A stretch of DNA of 35,330 bases from Gammaproteobacteria bacterium. Lineage in GTDB: Bacteria > Pseudomonadota > Gammaproteobacteria > Xanthomonadales > Xanthomonadaceae. Under the pieces are notes generated by a model. That model searched no databases and was not told where the DNA came from. It saw only the letters and a list, made by a program, of their open reading frames with translations. Below, in pieces: positions 26,665-35,224 of this stretch; positions within the stretch are counted from its first letter, which is position 1; each line of letters opens with the position of its first letter. The stretch is from contig JANXUD010000141.1 of NCBI GenBank assembly GCA_025352045.1, positions 1-35,330 on the forward strand. The letters are read 5' to 3'. The position numbers were made by a program, and so were the translations under genes.

Positions 26665-27062
26665 GCGACGAGACCTCCCAGCCCCAGCCGGAGTCCCCGC
26701 CCCAGGACGGCGCGAGGGTGCCGCAGGTGCCGTCGCAGGAGTTCTTCCTGCGCGTGAACGACTTCATCCAGATGGCCAACCGGATCGAGAAGCGCTACGA
26801 CAGCCACCACGCGCAACTGGCGATGCTGCACGGCTTCGCCCGCTACAGCGCGCACCACTACCAGGTCACCAGCGCTGCCAATGACCACGCGGACAACCGC
26901 GAGGCCTTCGCCGACTACATCGGCGGTGCGGTGAAGCAACTGGTGCTCGGCCACCTCGAGGACATCGCCGGTCCCGCGCCCGCACCGGCTGCGGCGCCCG
27001 ACAGCGAAGCGGCCAGCGCTGCCGTCGCCGGTGACGGCAATCCGGCCAACGACGCCGGATGA
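26661..27062 (+). CDS. DUF3144-like small protein, second of a pair
   Basis: This protein of 133 aa starts at GTG 26661, overlapping the previous stop by 4 bp. A Pro/Gln-rich acidic N-terminal part (1-25) leads to a helical core (about 27-105, FFLRVNDFIQMANRIEKRYD, AQLAMLHGFARYSAHHY, AFADYIGGAVKQLVLGHLEDIAG). An Ala/Pro-rich tail follows. It is a paralogue of the upstream gene. Its stop overlaps the trpA ATG, so trpA translation is coupled to it. No catalytic motif is seen and the function is unknown. Confidence 0.85.
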   Translation: MSDETSQPQPESPPQDGARVPQVPSQEFFLRVNDFIQMANRIEKRYDSHHAQLAMLHGFARYSAHHYQVTSAANDHADNREAFADYIGGAVKQLVLGHLEDIAGPAPAPAAAPDSEAASAAVAGDGNPANDAG

Positions 27063-27862
27063 GTCGCATCACGGCGCGGATGACGGCGCTCGCCGGCGCG
27101 AAACGCAAGGCCCTGGTGCCGTTCTTCACCGTCGGCGACCCTTCGCCTGCCGCCACCGTGCCGGTCATGCACGCCCTGGTCGCCGCCGGCGCCGACGTGC
27201 TCGAGCTGGGCGTGCCGTTCTCGGACCCGATGGCCGACGGCCCGGTGATCCAGCGCAGTTCCGAACGCGCGCTTGCGCGCGGCGTCGGCACCACGCAGGT
27301 GCTGGACGCGGTGCGCGAATTCCGCCACGCCGACGGCGACACGCCGGTCGTGCTGATGGGCTACCTCAATCCGATCGAGATCCGCGGCGCCGATGCCTTC
27401 GCCGCCGCGGCTGCCGCTGCCGGCGTGGACGGCCTGTTGCTGGTTGACCTGCCGCCCGAGGAGGCCGCGCCCTTCCGCGACTGTTTCGGCGCGCACGGGC
27501 TCGACCTGATCTCGCTGGCGGCGCCGACCACTTCGCCGGCGCGGCTTCAGCGCCTGGTCGAGGAGTCGCAGGGTTACCTGTATTACGTAAGCCTGGCCGG
27601 CGTCACCGGCGCGGCGCTGGGCGACGGCGGCGACATCGCCGCGCGCACCGCCGACCTGCGCGCGCGCGCGCGCGTGCCGCTGTTGATCGGCTTCGGCATC
27701 AAGGACGCGGCCAGTGCGGCGGCGATGGGCGCACTGGCGGACGGCATCGTGGTGGGCAGCGCGCTGGTCGAGCGGTTGGCCGACGCGGCCGACGCCGGCG
27801 AGGCGGCGGCCCGCGCCGGCGCCTTCCTGGCCCCGCTGCGCGCCGCGCTCGACGCCCTGTAG
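27059..27862 (+). CDS. trpA: Tryptophan synthase alpha chain TrpA
   Basis: TrpA releases indole from indole-3-glycerol phosphate and channels it to TrpB. It is a TIM barrel of 267 aa. ALVPFFTVGDPSP opens the barrel; the catalytic Glu is in VLELGVPFSDPMADGPVIQ and the catalytic Asp in LLLVDLPPEE. YYVSLAGVTGA and LIGFGIKDAASA with ADGIVVGSALVE bind phosphate. The ATG overlaps the DUF3144-like stop by 4 bp. The accD gene follows after 33 bp. Confidence 0.97.
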   Translation: MSRITARMTALAGAKRKALVPFFTVGDPSPAATVPVMHALVAAGADVLELGVPFSDPMADGPVIQRSSERALARGVGTTQVLDAVREFRHADGDTPVVLMGYLNPIEIRGADAFAAAAAAAGVDGLLLVDLPPEEAAPFRDCFGAHGLDLISLAAPTTSPARLQRLVEESQGYLYYVSLAGVTGAALGDGGDIAARTADLRARARVPLLIGFGIKDAASAAAMGALADGIVVGSALVERLADAADAGEAAARAGAFLAPLRAALDAL

Positions 27863-27895
27863 ACTGGTTTCCCTGGACGCCTGCCGGATGGACGC

Positions 27896-28770
<875 letters not shown>

Positions 28771-28771
<1 letters not shown>

Positions 28772-30111
28772 TGGCGGGCAGGCGGTATTTCGGCACCGAC
28801 GGCATCCGTGGCCGCGTCGGCGAGGGCCCGATCTCGGCCGACTTCATGCTGCGCCTGGGCCGTGCGCTCGGCCGCGTGCTGGCGCGCGATGGTGCCCATA
28901 CCAGCGTGGTGATCGGAAAGGACACCCGCATCTCCGGCTACATGTTCGAATCCGCGCTCGAAGCCGGCCTGGTCGCGGCCGGCGCCGACGTGCGCCTGCT
29001 CGGGCCGATGCCGACCCCGGCCGTCGCCTACCTGACGCGCTCGCTGCGCGCGGGCGCCGGCATCGTGATTTCCGCCTCGCACAACCCGCACGAGGACAAC
29101 GGCATCAAGTTCTTCTCCGCGCAGGGCGAGAAGCTGTCCGACGCGGTGGAGCAGGCCATCGAGGACGAGCTCGACCAGCCCTTCGACACGGTGGCCTCGG
29201 ACAAGCTGGGCAAGGCCTCGCGAATCCCCGATGCGCTGACCCGCTACGCGGAATTCTGCAAGGCCAGCGTGCCCGATGGATTTTCCCTGGCCGGCATGAG
29301 GCTCGCGCTGGACTGCGCGCATGGCGCGACCTACCAGGTGGCGCCCAAGGTGTTTGGAGAACTCGACGCCACCGTCACCGGCATCGGCATCCAGCCGGAC
29401 GGCCTGAACATCAACCACGGCGTCGGCTCGATGCATCCCGAAGCCCTGGTCAGCCACGTTCGCGACACCGGCGCCGACCTCGGCATCGCCTTCGACGGCG
29501 ATGGCGACCGGTTGCTGATGGTGGATGGCAGCGGGCGAGTGCTCGACGGCGATGCCCTGATCTGGCTGCTCGCGCGCGACTGGCGCCGTAGCGGCCGCTT
29601 GCGCGGGCCGGTGGTTGGCACCTTGATGACCAACTTCGCGCTGGAGCAGGGCCTGGGCCGCGAGGGGATCGATTTCCTGCGCGCCAGGGTCGGCGACCGC
29701 TTCGTGCACCAGGCCCTGGTCGAACACGGTGGCGTGCTCGGGGGCGAGGCGTCTGGCCACCTGCTCTGCCTGGATCGCGCCAGCACCGGCGATGCCATCG
29801 TCGCCGCGCTGCAGGTGCTCGAGGCCCTGCGCCGCGACGGTCGCTCGCTGGCCGAGGCGCTGGCCGACTATCGACCGCTGCCGCAGAAGACCGTCAACGT
29901 GCGCATCGCCGCCGGGGCGCAGCCGCTGCAATCGGCCGATGTCCAGGCCGCGCGGGCCGAGGCCGAACAGGCGCTGTCCGGCCGCGGGCGCCTGGTACTG
30001 CGGCCTTCCGGCACCGAGCCGGTGGTGCGCGTCACCGTCGAGGCCGCCGATGCGCAGCTGATGCAACAGGTCCTCGACCGCTTGTCCGCCGCGGTCCGCG
30101 CCGCCGCCTAG
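28771..30111 (+). CDS. glmM: Phosphoglucosamine mutase GlmM
   Basis: GlmM interconverts glucosamine-6-phosphate and glucosamine-1-phosphate on the way to UDP-GlcNAc, for peptidoglycan and LPS. The 446-aa protein has [17 protein letters not shown] at the start and the phosphorylated Ser in [17 protein letters not shown] (S103). The metal loop is [12 protein letters not shown], the sugar-binding loop GGEASGHLL and the C-terminal phosphate loop [12 protein letters not shown]. It starts one base before the end of accD. After its stop comes the heptamer array at 30124 rather than tpiA. Confidence 0.97.
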
Positions 30112-30123
30112 CGCCTCCGCCAA

Positions 30124-30207
30124 TCCCCGATCACGATTTCCGGATCACGATCTCCGAATCACGCATCCCGCATCCCGCATCCCGAATCCCGAATCCAGAA
30201 TCCCGAT
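30124..30207 (+). repeat. Array of twelve degenerate 7-bp units
   Basis: Twelve heptamers with core T-C-C/A-C-G-A/C-A/T follow one another without slippage from 30124 to 30207. They include TCACGAT (30131, 30145), TCCCGCA (30166, 30173) and TCCCGAA (30180, 30187), and the array ends 7 bp before an ATG. Unit type and orientation relative to the gene match the array over the asd start. The remainder of the 103-bp gap shows no promoter, ribosome-binding site or gene. Confidence 0.85.
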
Positions 30208-30214
30208 CATCGCC

Positions 30215-31150
30215 ATGAACAAGATCCCGACCCTCGACGTCCGCCGCTTCGACACCGACCCCGAGGCCTTCGTCGCCGATATCGGCGCGGCCTATCGCGC
30301 CTGGGGCTTCTGCGGCCTGAGCCACCACGGCATCACCGGGGAGGCACTGGACGGCCCCTATCGCGCGTTCAAGGCATTCTTCGCGCTACCGGACGAGGTC
30401 AAGCGCAAGTACCACCTGCCGGGCACGGGCGGCGCCCGAGGCTACACGCCGTTCGGCATCGAGACGGCGAAGGATTCGAAGTACCCGGACCTCAAGGAGT
30501 TCTTCCACATCGGCCGCGAGCTTCCGGAAGGCTCCCGCTACCTTGAATGGATGCCGCCCAACACCTGGCCCGCCGAGGTGCCGGACTTCCAGGCGCAGGC
30601 CTACGCCCTCTACCAGGCGCTCGATGCGCTCGGGTCGCGCGTGCTGGCGGCGCTTGCGCTGCACATCGGGCTGCCGGAGGAGTTCTTCGTCGCCCCGACC
30701 CGTTTCGGAAATTCGATCCTGCGTCCGATCCACTATCCGCCGATTTCAACACCGGATGTCCCGAACGTCCGTGCCGGCGCGCACGAGGACATCAACCTGA
30801 TCACCCTGCTGGTCGGCGCCAGTGCCGCCGGCCTGGAAGTGAAGGCGCGCAATGGCGACTGGGTGCCGTTCACCGCCGAGGCCGACACCATCGTGGTCAA
30901 CATCGGCGACATGCTGCAGCGCCTGACCAACCACGTGTATCCCTCGACCACGCACCGGGTGGTGAACCCGCCGGGCGAGGCGGCGCGCCAGCCGCGCTAC
31001 TCGACGCCGTTCTTCCTGCATCCGAACCCGGATTTCGAGATCGCCACCCTGCCGTGCTGCATCACGCCCGGCAACCCCAACCGCTATCCGGAACCCATCA
31101 GCTCGCACGACTACCTGATGGAGAGGCTGCGCGAGATCAAGCTCGCCTGA
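30215..31150 (+). CDS. Isopenicillin N synthase-like 2OG-Fe(II) oxygenase
   Basis: This non-haem iron dioxygenase of 311 aa belongs to the isopenicillin N synthase-like family. An N-terminal DIOX_N region (1-120) has DIGAAYRAWGFCGLSHHGI and GARGYTPFGIETAKDSKYPDLKEFFHIGR. The core has the iron triad H190, D192 (AHEDINLITLL) and H247 (STTHRVVNP), with R261 and S263 (RYSTPFFLHP) for 2-oxoglutarate. All expected residues are present. The substrate is unknown. ATG 30215 has no Shine-Dalgarno sequence and follows a heptamer array. The gene is alone on its strand between glmM and the convergent oxygenase gene. Confidence 0.94.
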   Translation: MNKIPTLDVRRFDTDPEAFVADIGAAYRAWGFCGLSHHGITGEALDGPYRAFKAFFALPDEVKRKYHLPGTGGARGYTPFGIETAKDSKYPDLKEFFHIGRELPEGSRYLEWMPPNTWPAEVPDFQAQAYALYQALDALGSRVLAALALHIGLPEEFFVAPTRFGNSILRPIHYPPISTPDVPNVRAGAHEDINLITLLVGASAAGLEVKARNGDWVPFTAEADTIVVNIGDMLQRLTNHVYPSTTHRVVNPPGEAARQPRYSTPFFLHPNPDFEIATLPCCITPGNPNRYPEPISSHDYLMERLREIKLA

Positions 31151-31156
31151 CGTGGT

Positions 31157-31197
31157 AGCGGCTTCAGCCGCGATTTGCGCTCGCGGCTGAAGCCGCT
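31157..31197. repeat. Perfect 17-bp inverted REP pair between convergent genes
   Basis: AGCGGCTTCAGCCGCGA (31157-31173) and its exact reverse complement (31181-31197) flank a 7-nt spacer. Each arm can also fold alone (GCGGC, 4-nt loop, GCCGC). GGTAG at 31154-31158 overlaps the left arm and resembles the GTAG head of REPs reported in Stenotrophomonas. The pair fills the 51 bp between two convergent genes and could terminate or stabilise both messages. Confidence 0.88.
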
Positions 31198-31201
31198 CCC
31201 G

Positions 31202-31855
31202 CTAGCTCGCCATCCAGAAGAAGACCGCCGCCATGCGCTTCTCTTCCAGCGTGTGCCCCCAGTAGGCAGTCGCGCTGTGCACCAGGTTGCCGTGGTACAC
31301 GAGCAGTCGGTTGAAGCGGTGCGGCAGGCGCACATCCTCGACGAAGGAATTGGGCGGCACGAAGCGCGCCCCCAGCGCCTCGACCAGGTTGGCATGCGGG
31401 CCGGCGACGGTGTTGCCGCCAGGCTGGCCATTGGGCAGCCGCTGCCGGTAGAAGCTGGTGCCGCAGTCATCGGGCACGTTCGGATTGAGGTAGAGCACCG
31501 CGGCGAATTTGCACAGCTTGCGCGAGTCGGTGTGCGGGCGCGGGCCGCATTCTTGCTCGCCCACCACCTGCACGCAGTTGTGGTTGAGGTGGCCGCCGCC
31601 CGGTGCGTCCTGCATCCACAGTTTCGCCGCGCCGGTCGCCTTGCGCACCTTCGCCTCGACGATCGCCAACTCCTGCGGCTCGAGCCCGGGCATCGCGCGC
31701 ATGCCCGGCCAGCTTTCCTGCGTGTGCGGCCAGCCCATCGCCCAGTCGGTCTTGGCCAGGCAGCGCGCGCGCACCGCCATCGGGTCGGGCAGGGCGTTGT
31801 CGAGCAGCCAGTAGTCGCGGCCCTCGGTGGGCGTGCGATAGGGCAGGGCCTTCAT
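31202..31855 (-). CDS. 2OG-Fe(II) oxygenase-like protein (DUF6445-like)
   Basis: This 217-aa protein has the fingerprint of a prolyl/phytanoyl-hydroxylase-like jelly roll. RPHTDSRKL supplies HxD (H108, D110), YHGNLVHSATAYWG supplies the distal His (H188 or H193) and EEKRMAAVFFW a basic residue (R207) for 2-oxoglutarate. FAAVLYLNPNVPDDCGTSFYR is the typical strand-loop between them. It resembles the family I recall as DUF6445. The enzyme role is inferred from motifs; the substrate is unknown. It starts 6 bp after the SDR stop and is convergent with the other oxygenase. Confidence 0.85.
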   Translation of the reverse strand: MKALPYRTPTEGRDYWLLDNALPDPMAVRARCLAKTDWAMGWPHTQESWPGMRAMPGLEPQELAIVEAKVRKATGAAKLWMQDAPGGGHLNHNCVQVVGEQECGPRPHTDSRKLCKFAAVLYLNPNVPDDCGTSFYRQRLPNGQPGGNTVAGPHANLVEALGARFVPPNSFVEDVRLPHRFNRLLVYHGNLVHSATAYWGHTLEEKRMAAVFFWMAS

Positions 31856-31861
31856 CGCCGC

Positions 31862-32668
31862 TCAGTCCGCATCGCGGAAATCCCTGCTGCGTGATCCCAC
31901 CAGCAGGCGCACCAGCGCGCCGGGTAGGTAGCGGCAACTCCAGGCGACCACGCGGTTGGCCGCGCCGGTGACCAGGCGCGTGCGGCCCGACTCGACCGCG
32001 TCCACGCCCAGCCGAGCCACCTTCCGGCTGTCCATCCAGAGGAATCCGGGCAGGCTGGACACCTGGCCGCGCATTCCGTTGGCGTCGTGGAATTCGCTGT
32101 AGGTGAAACCGGGGCAGAGCGCGGCCACCTGCACGCCGCGCGGCGCCGATTCCAGCGCCAGGCACTCGCTGAAGCGGATCAGCCAGGCCTTGGTCGCGCC
32201 ATACATCGTGTGGCCGGCCGAGGCGGGCACCAGCCCGGCCAGGGATGCGATGTTGAGGATGCGGCCGCGGCCGGCGGCTTCCATGGCGGGCAGGTAGAGC
32301 CGCGTGAGCTCCGCCACCGCCATCACCATCACCTGCAGGAAATCGCGATGCACGCTCCAGTCCGACGACAGGTAGCGCCCGGGGACGCCATAGCCGGCGT
32401 TGTTGACGAGCGTGTCGATGAACAGGCCGCGCGCCTGGGTCTCGGCGAACAATTCGGCCGGCGCCGCCGGATCCGACAGGTCGGCGGCAATCACCTCGCA
32501 GGGCACCAGGGCGCGCAACTCCGCCGCCAGGGCTTCGAGGCGGTCGAGGCGTCGCGCGGTCAGCACCAGGGGCTTGCCGCGCCGAGCGTACTCGCGCGCG
32601 ATGTCGGCACCGATGCCGCTGGATGCGCCGGTGACCAGGGCGAAGGCAGGCAGGGCGGCGTCGGGCAT
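31862..32668 (-). CDS. Short-chain dehydrogenase/reductase (SDR)
   Basis: This NAD(P)-dependent oxidoreductase of the classical SDR family is 268 aa. It has TGASSGIG (13-20) for the cofactor, a basic residue after strand 2 (TARRLDR, favouring NADPH), NNAG (89-92), catalytic S142 in NIASLAG, and Y156 and K160 in YGATK. The C-terminal part (about 215-268) is longer than in minimal SDRs, with a hydrophobic segment (VVAWSCRYLPGALVRLLVG) that may touch the membrane. The start is ATG 32668. It forms an operon with the DUF6445-like gene. It is divergent from tpiA, with 138 bp between the starts. The substrate cannot be predicted. Confidence 0.93.
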   Translation of the reverse strand: MPDAALPAFALVTGASSGIGADIAREYARRGKPLVLTARRLDRLEALAAELRALVPCEVIAADLSDPAAPAELFAETQARGLFIDTLVNNAGYGVPGRYLSSDWSVHRDFLQVMVMAVAELTRLYLPAMEAAGRGRILNIASLAGLVPASAGHTMYGATKAWLIRFSECLALESAPRGVQVAALCPGFTYSEFHDANGMRGQVSSLPGFLWMDSRKVARLGVDAVESGRTRLVTGAANRVVAWSCRYLPGALVRLLVGSRSRDFRDAD

Positions 32669-32752
32669 GGCGGTTCGCGCGGAGGGGACGGGCGATTGTG
32701 CCGGTTTTCGGCGATCACGCGGATCGCCTGCGCGGCGGGCGAGGGCGCGCGT

Positions 32753-32784
32753 TATCCTTTGCGCTGGCCGGGTGGCTGCCCGGC
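32753..32784 (+). promoter_or_regulatory. Possible tpiA promoter and leader hairpin
   Basis: TATCCT (32753-32758) is a possible -10 for tpiA, with GCCGGG (32767-32772) and CCCGGC (32779-32784) forming a 6-bp leader hairpin after it. No -35 consensus is visible. The evidence is weak. Confidence 0.3.
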
Positions 32785-32806
32785 GCAAGACCCAGGGAGT
32801 GGCAGG

Positions 32807-33568
32807 ATGCGCGAACGGATCGTGGCCGGAAACTGGAAACTGCATGGCGACCGCCAGTTCGCCCGATCCCTGCTCGACGCGATCGTGGCGGGCAAGCCCG
32901 ATGCCTGCCGCCTGGCCATCTTCCCGCCCATGCCCTACCTGGGCGAACTGTGCGACCGCTACCAGTCCCTCGGGCTGGAGTTCGGTGCCCAGGACGTGGA
33001 CCCGAACCAGCAGGGTGCCTATACCGGCGAGGTCTCGGCGCGGATGCTGCTGGACGTGGGCTGCCGCTATGCCCTGGTGGGCCACTCCGAGCGCCGCCAT
33101 TTCCACGAGGAGAGTTCCGAACTGGTGGCGCGCAAGTTCCATGCGGCGCGCCACGCCGGCCTGGTCCCGATCCTGTGCGTGGGCGAAACCCTGCACCAGC
33201 GCGAGGCCGGGCAGACCGAGTGGGCGCTCGAGCGCCAGCTGGCCCCGGTGCTGGCCCACGGCGGGATCGCGGGCCTGGCCGGCGCGGTGATCGCCTACGA
33301 GCCGGTCTGGGCGATCGGCACCGGCCGGACCGCGAGCCCGGACCAGGCCCAGCAGGTCCATGCCTTCATCCGTGGCGAACTCCGGGCGCTGGATGCTAAT
33401 ATTGCCGGCTCGCTACCGATCCTCTACGGCGGCAGCGTCAAGCCCTCCAACGCCGCCGAGCTGTTTTCGCAGCCCGATGTCGATGGCGGCCTGATCGGCG
33501 GAGCCTCGCTGGTCGCCCAGGATTTCCTTGCCATCGCCGCTGCGGCGAGCCGCCAACAGAAGCCATGA
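32807..33568 (+). CDS. tpiA: Triosephosphate isomerase TpiA
   Basis: TpiA interconverts dihydroxyacetone phosphate and glyceraldehyde-3-phosphate in glycolysis and gluconeogenesis. The 253-aa TIM barrel has N9 and K11 (AGNWKLHG), H93 (LVGHSERR), E165 in AYEPVWAIGTGRTAS (with the mobile loop) and YGGSVKPSN for phosphate. The start is ATG 32807 with a purine-rich GGGAG about 8 nt before it. The stop overlaps the secG start (ATGA). The tpiA-secG-tRNA-nuo order is conserved in relatives. Confidence 0.97.
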   Translation: MRERIVAGNWKLHGDRQFARSLLDAIVAGKPDACRLAIFPPMPYLGELCDRYQSLGLEFGAQDVDPNQQGAYTGEVSARMLLDVGCRYALVGHSERRHFHEESSELVARKFHAARHAGLVPILCVGETLHQREAGQTEWALERQLAPVLAHGGIAGLAGAVIAYEPVWAIGTGRTASPDQAQQVHAFIRGELRALDANIAGSLPILYGGSVKPSNAAELFSQPDVDGGLIGGASLVAQDFLAIAAAASRQQKP

Positions 33569-34089
33569 TCCATACCCTGCTCAACGTCGTCTACGTCCTC
33601 GTCGCACTCGCGATGATCGTCTTCATCCTGCTGCAGCGCGGCGCTGGTGCGCAGGCGGGTTCGGGCTTCGGCGCCGGTGCTTCGGGCACCGTGTTCGGCG
33701 CGCGCGGCTCCGCCAACTTCCTGTCCAGCTCGACCAAGTGGCTGGCGGCGGTGTTCTTCATCATGAGCCTGACCATGACCTACATGGCCAGCCACCAGGC
33801 CCGGGCCGATGGCACGGCGAGCCCGAGCATCATGTCGGACCTTCCGGCCGATGCCGGCAAGCCGAAGCCCACGTCGCCCGCACCGCTCGCTCCGGCTCCG
33901 GCTGCGCCGACGCCAGTGATCGCGCCTGCGCCCGGCACGGTGGCGCCTGCCGCCAGCGCGCCTGCCGGCAACCTGCCGACAGCCACGCCGTCGGTCGCCA
34001 CGCCGCCGGTCGCCACGCCTCCCGCGTCGGCCACGCAGGGCACGCCGCCCGCAGGCGCCACGCCTGCGCAAGGCAGCAAGGGCGGCTGA
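33565..34089 (+). CDS. secG: Preprotein translocase subunit SecG with long Pro/Ala tail
   Basis: SecG is the small membrane subunit that assists SecYE and SecA in protein export. Two membrane helices lie at about 3-22 and 56-76, separated by the conserved LLQRGAGAQAGSGFGAGASGTVFGARGSANFLSSSTKWLA-type loop. The remaining about 95 residues form a Pro/Ala/Thr-rich low-complexity tail with ATPSVATPPVATPP repeats. This makes the protein (174 aa) much longer than E. coli SecG, which has about 110. By the known SecG topology the tail would face the periplasm. The gene overlaps tpiA by 4 bp. Confidence 0.94.
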   Translation: MIHTLLNVVYVLVALAMIVFILLQRGAGAQAGSGFGAGASGTVFGARGSANFLSSSTKWLAAVFFIMSLTMTYMASHQARADGTASPSIMSDLPADAGKPKPTSPAPLAPAPAAPTPVIAPAPGTVAPAASAPAGNLPTATPSVATPPVATPPASATQGTPPAGATPAQGSKGG

Positions 34090-34097
34090 TCCGCTGG

Positions 34098-34103
34098 TAC
34101 AAT
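34098..34103 (+). promoter_or_regulatory. Candidate -10 box for tRNA-Leu (TACAAT)
   Basis: TACAAT lies 9 bp after the secG stop and 34 bp before the tRNA 5' end. The leader folds as a 7-bp hairpin (34113-34119 with 34124-34130, GTGA loop). No clear -35. The tRNA could also be read through from tpiA-secG. Confidence 0.5.
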
Positions 34104-34136
34104 TTCAAGGCTGGGTCCGGTGACGGATCCGGCAAT

Positions 34137-34221
34137 GCCCAGATGGCGGAATTGGTAGACGCACTACCTTGAGGTGGTAGCGACTTAGGTCGTGGGGGTT
34201 CGAGTCCCCCTTTGGGCACCA
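34137..34221 (+). tRNA. tRNA-Leu (anticodon GAG)
   Basis: The 85-nt class II tRNA has a 7-bp acceptor stem (34137-34143 with 34211-34217, one G-U). The anticodon stem CTACC/GGTAG (34164-34168 with 34176-34180) holds loop TTGAGGT, so the anticodon is GAG at 34171-34173, reading CUC and CUU. A long variable arm (CGACTTAGGTCG region) identifies a Leu-type class II tRNA. The T arm has GTTCGAGTC, and the CCA end (34219-34221) is encoded. It lies between secG and nuoA. Confidence 0.97.
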
Positions 34222-34298
34222 ATCATGGAACGCACCGCCGCCTGCCAACGCGGGCGCGGGGCGGAACGCGCCTCGCGGCGCTGGCGACGGAGTCCTCG

Positions 34299-34666
34299 AT
34301 GCTGGGCGAATACCTGCCGATCCTGCTCTTCCTCGGGGTGGCCGCCGCGGTCGGCGTGGTGCTGCTGCTGGTCGGCACCGTCCTGGGCAAGCTGCTCGCC
34401 CCGCGCGGCGCCATCGCCGGCGGCACCGAGAAGCTGTCCCCGTACGAATGCGGCTTCGAGGCCTTCGAGGACGCGCACATGCAGTTCGACGTGCGCTATT
34501 ACCTGATCGCCATCCTGTTCATCGCCTTCGACCTCGAAATTGCGTTTGTCTTCCCCTGGGCGGTGATCTTCCGCTCTTTGGGCATCGCCGGCCTGTACGA
34601 GATGGGCGTGTTCCTGGGCTTGCTGGTGCTCGGCTTCGTCTACTGCTGGAAGAAGGGCGCCCTCGA

Positions 34667-34676
<10 letters not shown>
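34299..34676 (+). CDS. nuoA: NADH-quinone oxidoreductase subunit A (NuoA)
   Basis: NuoA is a membrane-arm subunit of respiratory complex I, 125 aa with three membrane helices (about 5-30, 63-86 and 93-115). The family signature [40 protein letters not shown] is clear, with the conserved Cys of the switch loop. ATG 34299 is preceded by GGAG 6-7 nt upstream. The 77 bp between the tRNA and nuoA hold no -10-like sequence, only a GC hairpin (34255-34277), so nuo may be transcribed with the tRNA. It overlaps nuoB by 10 bp. Confidence 0.96.
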
Positions 34677-35221
<545 letters not shown>

Positions 35222-35224
35222 GCC

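Noticed and set aside
30124-30207. CRISPR array
   Set aside because: The repeat is a contiguous 7-bp unit with no spacers and no cas genes nearby.
31154-31200. Classical rho-independent terminator between the convergent oxygenase genes
   Set aside because: The stem is strong but no T tract follows on either strand, and the same sequence occurs elsewhere as a single REP unit. REP pair is the better description, although it may still end transcripts.
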